NCBI RefSeq assembly: GCF_005502885.1 | Contig: NZ_SCMR01000007.1 | Location: 99,453 to 163,452, forward strand | Reading direction: 5' to 3' | Length of the DNA stretch: 64,000 bases | From: Microbacterium sp. 2FI | GTDB taxonomy: Bacteria > Actinomycetota > Actinomycetes > Actinomycetales > Microbacteriaceae | Shown here: positions 25,986 to 33,817 of the stretch, one piece after another | Layout of the letters: the number at the start of each line of letters is the position of its first letter | Position numbering within the stretch: position 1 is the first letter of the stretch | The notes under the pieces: model-generated | The model's database searches: none | What the model was told of the DNA's origin: nothing | Seen by the model: the letters and a program-made list of their open reading frames with translations, nothing else | Position numbers and translations under genes: made by a program

Positions 25986-26130
25986 GCGAGACGACGCAGA
26001 TTGCTGCGGGACGGCGTAGAAGGCGCAATGTGAGTCGTCTCGGCGACGGGATGCCGAGGCACGAGCACGCGAGACGACGCAGATTGCTGCAGACGAAGCC
26101 TCTCAGCGGCGATCTGCGTCTTCTGGGCGC
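25986..26130. repeat. Dispersed intergenic repeat, two direct copies plus inverted relatives
   Basis: A 22-base sequence beginning GCGAGACGACGCAGATTGCT is present exactly at 25986-26007 and 26069-26090. Inverted relatives lie at about 26016-26038 (AATGTGAGTCGTCTCGG) and 26108-26125 (GATCTGCGTCTTCTGGG). The same family occurs at 12447-12506. The region separates two convergent genes and contains no reading frame of note. Confidence 0.65.
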
Positions 26131-26163
26131 CGACGAGTGTCGAGCGGGCGGTGGCGGCTGCCG

Positions 26164-28074
26164 TCAGAAGCTCGTGACGAGGTCTCCGAGGACCGCCTCG
26201 ATCTTCCGCGGGTCGGTCGCGTCGTAGTAGTGCGCGCCGGTCGCGCTCGAGATCGACTGCAGCGTCGCGACATCCGCGTCGGCGCCGTACGCCAGCGTGA
26301 ACACGAGCACCGGCGTCGTGTGGTGGAGCGCGCGCAGGTTCTCGAGCATCGCCTCGGCGCCGATCGTCGGAGCGTTGAGCGGGTCGTCCTCGCCGTCGCT
26401 CAGCAGCACGATCGCGTTGATCCGGTCGGACGACCACGACGCCGCCTGTGCCGCCGCGAACTGGTCGACCGCCTGGTACAGCGGCGTGTCACCCATCGAT
26501 GTGAGGCCGCCCAGCGCCCCGAGGATCGACTCGCGCGTGCTTCCGAAGTCGCCCACCGGGGCGACCGTGCCCGGCACGAGTGATCCGTCCACCGCCTGCG
26601 CGAAGCCGGCGAGGCCGACTTCGTCCCCGGTCGTGAAGTGATCGAGCGCCAGCGCGATCGCGTTCTTCGCCGCGGAGAGCTTGGTCTCGGATGCCGAGAT
26701 CTTCTCGTCCATCGAGCCCGAGACGTCCATGAGGAACAGCACGTTCGCGCGCTTGCGCACCTCGGGGAACGCCGCATGCACGGCCGTGACGACGTCTGCC
26801 GCGGGAAGGGGGAGGGCGGTCGCGGGCTCTTCGACCAGGTTCGCGAGGCTGGCGACCTCGGCATCGAGCATGCCGTTGAGGTCGCGATAGCCGGCCGCGC
26901 GCACCGCGGCCTGGCCCTCGGCGGTGCGGACGAAGCGGATGAAGTCCGCGGCGGACTCGGCCTCGACCGGGTCGATCCAGTCGCCGGTCAGACGCATCAC
27001 CGGGTTGTCGGCGGCGAAGGTGCCGTCGGCGGGGTAGATCGGCACCAACTGCTCCTGCGGTGGCTCGCCCTCGACGCGCGTGATGCCGTCGCGGCTGGTG
27101 ATCCCGCGGTTGTAGTCCCACACCGACTTCTCGTCGACGATGACGGCGGAGAGGAAGTCGGCTGACGAGCCGCCGGTGTCTTCGGCCTGGCGCGCGTGCC
27201 AGAGGAAGTGCTCGGGTGTCGCCATGTAGTGGCTCGTGGCGAGCTCGTGGGCGCGCACCTCGTCGACGACCGCCGGGTCGGCGACCTGCGCGGCGGTGAG
27301 CTCGGCGACCGATCCCGCCGAGGCGCCGAACGACGCGAACATCGCAGCCTCGCCCGAGGTCGCCACGACCGGGCTGGTCTTGCCCAGCTTGAACGCGCCC
27401 CACTCGGGGTGCCCGAGGTTGTTCCACAGTTCGGCGTCGTCGGCAGCGGCGAACACCTCGTCCCACGTCGGTGGCTCGGCGTCCCAGCCGATCGCCTCGG
27501 CGAGCGGTCCGGGCATCGCCAGCACGATGCGCGACGATCCCGCGCTCGCACCGTCGGCGCGCAGCGCCGTGGCGCCCTGGTCGCGCGCGACCTCGAGCCA
27601 CGTGCTCGCGTCGGGCAGCCAGATGGTCGGCTTGGCCTCGGCCGAAAGCTGCGGGAAGCCTTCGGCGACCAAGGATGCCGCCACCCCCGACTTGTCGCGG
27701 CTCGTGGTGACCGTCACGCACGACCCCGCGACGTTGCGCGGCGCGGCGTTGTAGGCGGCGGCGAGTGCCTCGACCATGCCGGCGTTCTCGAACGACGACA
27801 GCACGGGCACGGTCGCGCACGGCTCTGTGCCCGCCGTCGCGGCGGGCTCGTCGGCAGGGAACGCGATCAGCTCGGCCTCGGCTTCGGGCACGGGTGGCGC
27901 CTCGGCCGCTGGCTCGTCGGTCGCGGCGAGCGCCGAGACGACGAGCGTGCCGATCGTGCCGAGGGCGGCGACCAGCACGACGATGCTCACGATGCTCGTC
28001 CACATCACGAATCGCCGGCGTCGCTGCCGGCGGCGGAGCCGGCGCTCTTCGATGGCGCTCGTGTTGACGCTCAT
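26164..28074 (-). CDS. Membrane-anchored substrate-binding/VWA domain protein
   Basis: 636 residues. A basic N-terminus (EERRLRRRQRRRRF) precedes one membrane span (about residues 22-50), so the rest is probably outside the cell. Residues about 75-420 resemble a type 2 periplasmic binding protein fold (YNAAPRNVAGSCVTV, WLPDASTWLEVARDQGA, PAVVDEV). A VWA domain follows from about residue 445, with an intact MIDAS start DVSGSMDE, the Thr in GDTPLYQAV and the Asp in LLSDGEDD. No permease or ATPase genes adjoin it, so it is not an ordinary ABC component. Similar fusions occur in actinobacteria without a known role; metal-dependent adhesion or ligand sensing is a guess. Start ATG at 28074 chosen over an in-frame ATG at 28113. 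Confidence 0.82.
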   Translation of the reverse strand: MSVNTSAIEERRLRRRQRRRRFVMWTSIVSIVVLVAALGTIGTLVVSALAATDEPAAEAPPVPEAEAELIAFPADEPAATAGTEPCATVPVLSSFENAGMVEALAAAYNAAPRNVAGSCVTVTTSRDKSGVAASLVAEGFPQLSAEAKPTIWLPDASTWLEVARDQGATALRADGASAGSSRIVLAMPGPLAEAIGWDAEPPTWDEVFAAADDAELWNNLGHPEWGAFKLGKTSPVVATSGEAAMFASFGASAGSVAELTAAQVADPAVVDEVRAHELATSHYMATPEHFLWHARQAEDTGGSSADFLSAVIVDEKSVWDYNRGITSRDGITRVEGEPPQEQLVPIYPADGTFAADNPVMRLTGDWIDPVEAESAADFIRFVRTAEGQAAVRAAGYRDLNGMLDAEVASLANLVEEPATALPLPAADVVTAVHAAFPEVRKRANVLFLMDVSGSMDEKISASETKLSAAKNAIALALDHFTTGDEVGLAGFAQAVDGSLVPGTVAPVGDFGSTRESILGALGGLTSMGDTPLYQAVDQFAAAQAASWSSDRINAIVLLSDGEDDPLNAPTIGAEAMLENLRALHHTTPVLVFTLAYGADADVATLQSISSATGAHYYDATDPRKIEAVLGDLVTSF

Positions 28075-28242
28075 GAGCGGCGTCCCTGCGCGCGGGCGCG
28101 CGAACGCGCGCACGCGGTGGAGCCGGCGAGTCGGAGCTCGGGCATGTGAGAAATCCTCAGGTGGGGGGCGACCTGATGCCGGGTTCGGTCCCGACGGTTT
28201 CTCGACTCTAACCCGGAGGGGGTGCGGCGTGCGAGCCCGAAC

Positions 28243-28800
28243 TCACGGTGCGGCGGTGTTCAGCATCCCGATCACGACCGCCGTCCACCAGCCTGCCTGC
28301 GAGACGACCGCGCTCCACACGCACCATGCGCGCATGCGCCCAGGGAGCGACGAGAACCGCACGCGCGGCGGAAGCCGCATGAGCTCGCGGCTCAGCCGGG
28401 TCATCGCGACGCCGTTGAGGGCGACGACGAACACCGCCAGCATCTTCAGCGCGGTGAGCGGGTCGGAGAGGTCGGGCTGCAGGAAGGCGCCTGTGCCGAG
28501 GAGCCCAACGATGCCGAGCCACGCGAGCGGCGTGACGGTGCGCTCGGTCTGGCGGAGCTCGTCGAGGGTGCGCCTGCCCGTCGTCCACAGGAGGCCCTTG
28601 GTCTCCAGGAGCACCGCTGCGCCGAGCCCGACGATGACCGAGGCGAGGTGGGCGAACAGCGACGCGTAGTGCAGCCACGCGGGCGGGGCGAGCGTCGCAC
28701 CCAACCACAGCGACAGGTACATCCCCCCGGTGACCACCCAGTACGCCACGGCACGGCGATGCCGCGCGGCGCGGCGCGTCTCGACGAGGGAGAGTGTCAC
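28243..28800 (-). CDS. Integral membrane protein of unknown function
   Basis: 185 residues with about four hydrophobic spans (AVAYWVVTGGMYLSLWLG, SLFAHLASVIVGLGAAVLLE, PLAWLGIVGLLGTGAF, ALKMLAVFVVALNGVAMT, plus a C-terminal segment near VVSQAGWWTAVVIGML). A His in FAHLAS and paired charged loops are visible, but no recognised motif. The GTG at 28800 has no clear Shine-Dalgarno. It sits downstream of the MFS gene on the same strand with a 105-base gap. I do not recognise the family. Confidence 0.65.
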   Translation of the reverse strand: MTLSLVETRRAARHRRAVAYWVVTGGMYLSLWLGATLAPPAWLHYASLFAHLASVIVGLGAAVLLETKGLLWTTGRRTLDELRQTERTVTPLAWLGIVGLLGTGAFLQPDLSDPLTALKMLAVFVVALNGVAMTRLSRELMRLPPRVRFSSLPGRMRAWCVWSAVVSQAGWWTAVVIGMLNTAAP

Positions 28801-28905
28801 GGGGGGCGTGGCCTTACGGGGGGACGGGTCGGCGAAGGAGCAACCCCCCGAAAGGAGGCTAGCCGAAGTCCTGCGGGCCGTTCGACCCGGACGGCGCGCC
28901 TGGCG

Positions 28906-30321
28906 TCAGTCGATGACGGCCTGCTTCTCCTTCACCGGCAGCATCAGGAGGAACCCCGCCAGCAGCACCAGCACGATGCCCAGGATGCCGAGGCGCGTGT
29001 CGCCCGAGAGTGCGACGAACAGCGCGAAGAGGCCGGGGGCGAGGAACGACACCGCGCGACCGGTCGTGGCGTACAGGCCGAAGATCTCGCCCTCGCGGCC
29101 CGCGGGGGTGATGCGGGCGAGGAAGGAGCGGCTGGCGGACTGCACCGGCCCCACGAAGGCGCACAGGATGAGCCCGGCGATCCAGAATCCGAGCTGTTCG
29201 CTTCCGATGAACAGCACCGAGGATCCGGCGACGATCAAGCCCAGCAGCGACACCAGGATGACCCGCTTCGGCCCGAACCGGTCGTCGAGTCGGCCGGCGA
29301 TGATCGTGGAGGCGCCGGCGACGACGTTGGCGGCGACGGCGAAGTACAGCACCTCGGCGGACGAGAAGCCGAACACCTGCGCGGCGATGATCGCGCCGAA
29401 CGTGAAGACCCCGGCGAGGCCGTCGCGGAACACTGCGCTGGCGAGCAGGAACATCAGCACCTGGCGGTTGCCGTGCCACAGCTTCGTGAGCGTGGCCCAG
29501 AGCACCGCGTACGAGCGGAAGAAGCCCACTCGCACCGCGCGCTCCCGCGGCGGAATCTCGGGCACGCGCAGCAGCACCGGGATCGCGAAGATCGCGAACC
29601 ACAGCGCCGAGGCGAGGATCGCGAAGCGGATGTGGAGCCCGCGATCGGTCGAGATGCCGAGGAGGCCCGCCTGCCCCTCGACGCCGAAGCCCTGGATGAA
29701 CAGCACGAGCAGGAGGAGGAGCAGCACGATGCCGCCGACGTAGCCCATGCCCCAGCCGAAGCCCGAGACGCGGCCCATGTTCTCGCGGGTCGAAACCTGC
29801 ACGAGCATCGCGTTGTAGTTGACGCCGGCGAACTCGAAGAAGATGTTTCCGACGGCCAGCAGCGTCGCCCCGAGCACGAGGTAGGACGGGGTGCCCTCGA
29901 CGAAGAACATCGCCGCCATCGCCAGCACCACGACGCCGGTGTTGACGCCGAGCCAGAGCTTGCGCCGCCCCGACCCGTCGGAGCGCTGGCCGAGGACGGG
30001 TGCGAGGAGGGCGATGAGGATGCCGGCGATCATGAGCGCCCAGCCGACGACTGCGGCGTTCGTGGCGAGGGCCGCGACGAGCTCGGGATCCTTGTCGTTC
30101 TCGCCGGCGGCGGAGACCACATCCGGATCGACGAACAGGCTCGAGGCGAGGAACGTGCTGAAGACGAACGTCGTCACGACCGCGTTGAAGGCCGCCGATC
30201 CCCAGTCCCACAGCGCCCACGCGACGACGCCGGGGCGGCGCGTGCGGTCGGTGGTGCCAATCGTCGCGGCGGCGACCTCGGACTCGGGGGCGGGCTGGTC
30301 GGGGAGCGGCATGTTCGTCAC
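28906..30321 (-). CDS. MFS transporter, UMF1/Atg22-like
   Basis: 471 residues with about 12 spans. The N-terminal VVAWALWDWGSAAFNAVVTTFVFSTFL is the signature of the Atg22-like (UMF1) family, and GFGWGMGYVGGIVLLLLLLV and SRSFLARITPAGREGEIFGLYATTGRAVSF are also family landmarks. The GTG at 30321 has a GAAGGG Shine-Dalgarno; an ATG nine bases on has none. Bacterial members are often annotated as sugar or amino acid exporters, but the substrate is not known. Confidence 0.85.
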   Translation of the reverse strand: MTNMPLPDQPAPESEVAAATIGTTDRTRRPGVVAWALWDWGSAAFNAVVTTFVFSTFLASSLFVDPDVVSAAGENDKDPELVAALATNAAVVGWALMIAGILIALLAPVLGQRSDGSGRRKLWLGVNTGVVVLAMAAMFFVEGTPSYLVLGATLLAVGNIFFEFAGVNYNAMLVQVSTRENMGRVSGFGWGMGYVGGIVLLLLLLVLFIQGFGVEGQAGLLGISTDRGLHIRFAILASALWFAIFAIPVLLRVPEIPPRERAVRVGFFRSYAVLWATLTKLWHGNRQVLMFLLASAVFRDGLAGVFTFGAIIAAQVFGFSSAEVLYFAVAANVVAGASTIIAGRLDDRFGPKRVILVSLLGLIVAGSSVLFIGSEQLGFWIAGLILCAFVGPVQSASRSFLARITPAGREGEIFGLYATTGRAVSFLAPGLFALFVALSGDTRLGILGIVLVLLAGFLLMLPVKEKQAVID

Positions 30322-30404
30322 GCTAGGGCCCTTCGATGAACGGCGGGTGGCGCCGATGCTCGAGTCGCCTCGTCGCGGCTCGTCGTCAGGCTACATCGAT
30401 ACCG

Positions 30405-30433
30405 CCCGATCGAGCGTCCTCCCCCCGATCGGG
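30405..30433. promoter_or_regulatory. Inverted repeat between divergent MFS genes
   Basis: Arms CCCGATCG (30405-30412) and CGATCGGG (30426-30433) with a 13-base spacer lie in the 167-base gap between the two divergently transcribed MFS transporters. It is a possible operator for one or both. No regulator gene is adjacent. Confidence 0.35.
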
Positions 30434-30488
30434 TGATCTGAGCGTTCCCTCATGTCGCCCGACCGCTCCCGTGTGGTTGGCTTCGGGG

Positions 30489-32072
30489 ATGACCAGCGGC
30501 GCCCCCGGACCGACGCCCTTCAACGCGCGCCTCGCGATCCTCCTCGCCATGGCGATGTTCGTGCTCGTGGTGGACACCTCGCTCATGAACGTGTCGATCT
30601 CGGCGGTCGTCCACGACCTCGGCACGACCGCGAGCGGAGTGCAGGGGGCGATCGCGCTCGAGGCGCTCGTCTCCGCCGCGTTCATCCTCATCGGCGGCAA
30701 GACCGGCGATCTCATCGGCCGCAAGCGCGCGTATGTGCTGGGTCTGCTCGGCTACGCGATCGGCGCGATCGCGATGACGCTCGCCGATTCGCTCTCTGCC
30801 GTCATCCTCTTCTGGGCCGTCATCGGCGGCATCGGCGCCTCGCTGCTGCTGCCGGCGATGCAGTCGCTCATCCACGGCAACTTCTCCGGCGATCACCAGA
30901 AGCGGGTCTACGCCCTCGTGGGCGCCTCGGCCGCGATAGCAGCCGCGGTGGGGCCGCTTCTCGGGGGCGTGATCACGACGTTCCTGTCGTGGCGTGTCGG
31001 GTTCCTGCTCGAGGCGGTCATCATCGCCGTGGTCCTCATCGGCCTGCCGCTGGTCAAGGACGTGCCCTACACGGGGGACCGGAGCATCGACCTCGTCGGC
31101 GCGGCGCTGTCGGTGGTCGGCATGGGCGGCGTGGTGCTGGGGATCCTGGTGTGGCAGGAGGGCGGGGGCTATGTCGCGCTGACGATCGCCATCGGCGTCG
31201 CCGCGCTCGGAGGGCTCGTCCTCTGGCTCACCTCGCGCAAACGCCGCGCGAAGCCCACCCTGCTCGACCCCGATCTGTTCTCCTCGAAGCCGTTCCGCAC
31301 CGGAGTGAGCGGGCAGCTGCTCCAGCAGATCGCGCTCGGCGGCACGATGATCGTGCTGCCCCTCTACCTCCAGATGGTGCTCGAGTACAACGCGCTGCAG
31401 GCGGGCCTGTCGATCGCGCCGCTCTCGCTCAGCATGTTCGCCGTCGCGCTCATCGCCGGCGGGCGGGGCACGGGGCGTCCCGCGAATCTCATCCTGTGGG
31501 GATTCGTCCTGCTCGTCGTCGGGCTCGTGGTGCTCGTGCCCTTGGTGCCCATCGCCGACTCGGGGTGGTACCTCGCGGTGCCGCTCATCATCAGCGGGTC
31601 GGGCCTGGGTCTTCTCGTCTCGCAGCTGAACAACTACACCCTCTCACCGGTGTCCGACGAGCGGGTGAGCGAGGCGGCAGGAGTGAACTCGGCCGCCGGA
31701 TCGTTCGGGCTCTCGTTCGGGCTCGCGTTCGCCGGCGCCATCATGCTCGCCGCGCTCGCGACCGGATTCGCCGCGCTCACCGCGTCCTCCACCGTGCTCA
31801 CCGCCGACCAGCAGCAGCAGGTCACGACGGTGCTCGAAGAGGATGCGCAGCTCATGTCGAACACCGGGCTGGAGGAGCTGCTCGCCGACGAGCCGCCCGA
31901 GGTCGCCGACGAGATCGTCCGCATCAACACCGAGGCGCGACCGCTCGCGCTGCAGATCGCGCTGCTCATCCCGATCGCGGCCGGGGTCCTCGGCATCCTC
32001 AACGGCCTGCGGATGCGGCGCCTGCCCGACCCGAAGGCGTCATCGGGGGCCGAGGGTTCCGTTCTGGGCTGA
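30489..32072 (+). CDS. MFS transporter, DHA2 (drug/proton antiporter) family
   Basis: 527 residues with about 14 spans. Motif D-like LVVDTSLMNVSISAVVHDLG in the first span and GGKTGDLIGRKRAYVLGLL (motif A) mark the DHA2 subfamily, with GASLLLPAMQSLIHGNF after. Near residues 430-480 a soluble, Gln- and acid-rich loop (LTADQQQQVTTVLEEDAQL) precedes the last span, common in this group. Probably exports drugs or other hydrophobic compounds. A weak GGGG is the only Shine-Dalgarno sign before the ATG. Confidence 0.88.
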   Translation: MTSGAPGPTPFNARLAILLAMAMFVLVVDTSLMNVSISAVVHDLGTTASGVQGAIALEALVSAAFILIGGKTGDLIGRKRAYVLGLLGYAIGAIAMTLADSLSAVILFWAVIGGIGASLLLPAMQSLIHGNFSGDHQKRVYALVGASAAIAAAVGPLLGGVITTFLSWRVGFLLEAVIIAVVLIGLPLVKDVPYTGDRSIDLVGAALSVVGMGGVVLGILVWQEGGGYVALTIAIGVAALGGLVLWLTSRKRRAKPTLLDPDLFSSKPFRTGVSGQLLQQIALGGTMIVLPLYLQMVLEYNALQAGLSIAPLSLSMFAVALIAGGRGTGRPANLILWGFVLLVVGLVVLVPLVPIADSGWYLAVPLIISGSGLGLLVSQLNNYTLSPVSDERVSEAAGVNSAAGSFGLSFGLAFAGAIMLAALATGFAALTASSTVLTADQQQQVTTVLEEDAQLMSNTGLEELLADEPPEVADEIVRINTEARPLALQIALLIPIAAGVLGILNGLRMRRLPDPKASSGAEGSVLG

Positions 32073-32104
32073 CCGCGACGCCCGTCCGGTGCCAGGATGT
32101 ACCC

Positions 32105-32593
32105 ATGCCCGTCCATGTCGAGCGCGCCGATCTCCCCGGTATCGGGGTGCGGCACGACATCCTCACCGACGAGGGGCGTCGCCTCTCGGTCATCAACTTC
32201 CGCGACGGCGGGCGCGAGCTCGCCCTCGCCGACGAGGACGATCCCGATCGCGCGAGCGAGACGATCGTCCTCACGGACGACGAGGCCACGGCCCTGTCGG
32301 AGGTGCTCGGCGGATCTCTGATCCTCACGCAGCTCGCAGGCCTGCGCGAGCAGATCTCGGGGCTGTTCACCGAGCAGATCCCGGTTCGCGCCGACTCGCC
32401 GTTCGTCGGCCGGGCACTCGGCGAGACGAAGGCGCGCACCCGCACGCGGTGCTCGATCATCGCGATCGTGCGTGACACCGGCGTGCTGCCGGCGCCCGAG
32501 CCCGCCGACCTGCTCCACAGCGGCGACACGCTCGTCGCCGTCGGAACGCGCGAGGGGCTCGAGCACCTCGTGCGCATCATCGCCGGGAGGTGA
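32105..32593 (+). CDS. TrkA-C domain regulatory subunit of cation/proton antiporter (KhtT-like)
   Basis: 162 residues. The C-terminal 70 residues form an RCK_C/TrkA-C domain (PFVGRALGETKARTRTRCSIIAIVRDTGVLPAPEPADLLHSGDTLVAVGT), with the N-terminal part resembling KhtT. ATG at 32105. The antiporter gene follows after nine bases, so the two form a KhtTU-like pair in which this subunit binds a nucleotide and gates the transporter. Confidence 0.85.
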   Translation: MPVHVERADLPGIGVRHDILTDEGRRLSVINFRDGGRELALADEDDPDRASETIVLTDDEATALSEVLGGSLILTQLAGLREQISGLFTEQIPVRADSPFVGRALGETKARTRTRCSIIAIVRDTGVLPAPEPADLLHSGDTLVAVGTREGLEHLVRIIAGR

Positions 32594-32602
32594 CGGTCGC
32601 CG

Positions 32603-33817
32603 ATGGACCACGGCGCGCTCGTCCTGATCGAGATCGGCGCGCTGATCCTCGGCATCGGGCTGCTGAGCCGACTCGCGTCGCGGCTCGGGATCTCGCCGAT
32701 TCCGCTGATCCTTCTCGGCGGCCTCGCCTTCGGCGAAGGAGGGCTGCTCCCCTTCACGCAGGGTGAGGAGTTCATCGAGATCGGCGCCGAGATCGGCGTG
32801 ATCCTGCTGCTGCTCATGCTCGGTCTCGAATACACCGCGCGAGAGCTCGTCGACAACCTGCGCGCCTCGAAGGCCGCGGGGCTCCTCGATATGCTGCTCA
32901 ACGCCGTTCCCGGGGCACTCCTGGCTCTCGTACTCGGCTGGGGTCCCGTCGCGGCGGTGGCGATGGCCGGCATCACGTGGATCTCGTCGTCGGGCGTGAT
33001 CGCGAAGATCCTGCAGGACCTCGGGCGCTTGAGCAACCGCGAGACCCCGATCGTGCTGTCGATCCTCGTCATCGAAGACCTCGCGATGGCGTTCTACCTG
33101 CCCGTGCTCACGGCGCTCCTCCTCGGGATGGGGTTGGGCGCGGGCACCCTCTCGGTCATCCTCGCCCTCGCCGCCGTCACCCTCATCCTGTACATCGCCC
33201 TGCGGCACAGCCGCGTCGTCTCGCGGCTCGTCTGGTCGAAGGATGCCGATGTGCTGCTGCTGTCGGTGCTGGGACTCACCCTGGTGGTCGCCGGCCTCGC
33301 CGCCGGCGCGAACGTCTCGTCCGCCGTCGGCGCCTTCCTCGTCGGGATCGCGATCTCGGGGCCGGCCGCCAAGCACGCGCAACGTGTGCTGACGCCGCTG
33401 CGCGATCTGTTCGCAGCCGTCTTCTTCCTCTTCTTCGGCCTGTCGACCGACCCGCGCGACCTCGTGCCGATGCTGGTGCCGGCCGTGCTGCTCGCGGTGG
33501 TGACGATGGCGACGAAGGTCTTCACCGGCTACCGCGCATCGCGCCGGGCGGGCATCGCCGAGGCTGGCCGCTGGCGCGCGGGCCTGGCGCTCATGCCCCG
33601 CGGCGAGTTCTCGATCGTGATCGCGGGCCTCGCCGTGGCCGCCGGCGTCGACGGGGCGCTCGCGGCCCTGGCGACCGCGTACGTGCTGATCACGATGATC
33701 GCGGGGCCGCTCCTGGCCCGCATCCCCGACTCGCGCCGGTTCCAGCGGTGGGCCGGGCGTCGTCAGGCGGCGCGCCGGGCGCGGCAGGCCCCCGCCGTCA
33801 CCGCTCCGCCGGAGTGA
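32603..33817 (+). CDS. Cation/proton antiporter, CPA2 family (KhtU/KefB-like)
   Basis: 404 residues with about 12 spans. IGLLSRLASRLGISPIPLILLGGLAFGEGG and LLLLMLGLEYTARELVDNLR are typical CPA2 N-terminal features, and WISSSGVIAKILQDLGR with VLSILVIEDLAMAFYLP gives the acidic core. It probably exports K+ or another cation in exchange for protons, under control of the TrkA-C protein just upstream. Its 3' end overlaps the convergent protease gene by 20 bases. Confidence 0.9.
   Translation: MDHGALVLIEIGALILGIGLLSRLASRLGISPIPLILLGGLAFGEGGLLPFTQGEEFIEIGAEIGVILLLLMLGLEYTARELVDNLRASKAAGLLDMLLNAVPGALLALVLGWGPVAAVAMAGITWISSSGVIAKILQDLGRLSNRETPIVLSILVIEDLAMAFYLPVLTALLLGMGLGAGTLSVILALAAVTLILYIALRHSRVVSRLVWSKDADVLLLSVLGLTLVVAGLAAGANVSSAVGAFLVGIAISGPAAKHAQRVLTPLRDLFAAVFFLFFGLSTDPRDLVPMLVPAVLLAVVTMATKVFTGYRASRRAGIAEAGRWRAGLALMPRGEFSIVIAGLAVAAGVDGALAALATAYVLITMIAGPLLARIPDSRRFQRWAGRRQAARRARQAPAVTAPPE

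Noticed and set aside
26164..28074. Ordinary ABC substrate-binding protein
   Set aside because: It has a membrane anchor, a VWA domain with complete MIDAS and no adjoining permease or ATPase.
28222..30339. Plus-strand frame of about 705 codons opposite the Atg22-like transporter
   Set aside because: Arg/Asp/Glu/His-rich shadow translation with no recognisable fold; the minus strand carries a family-typical transporter.
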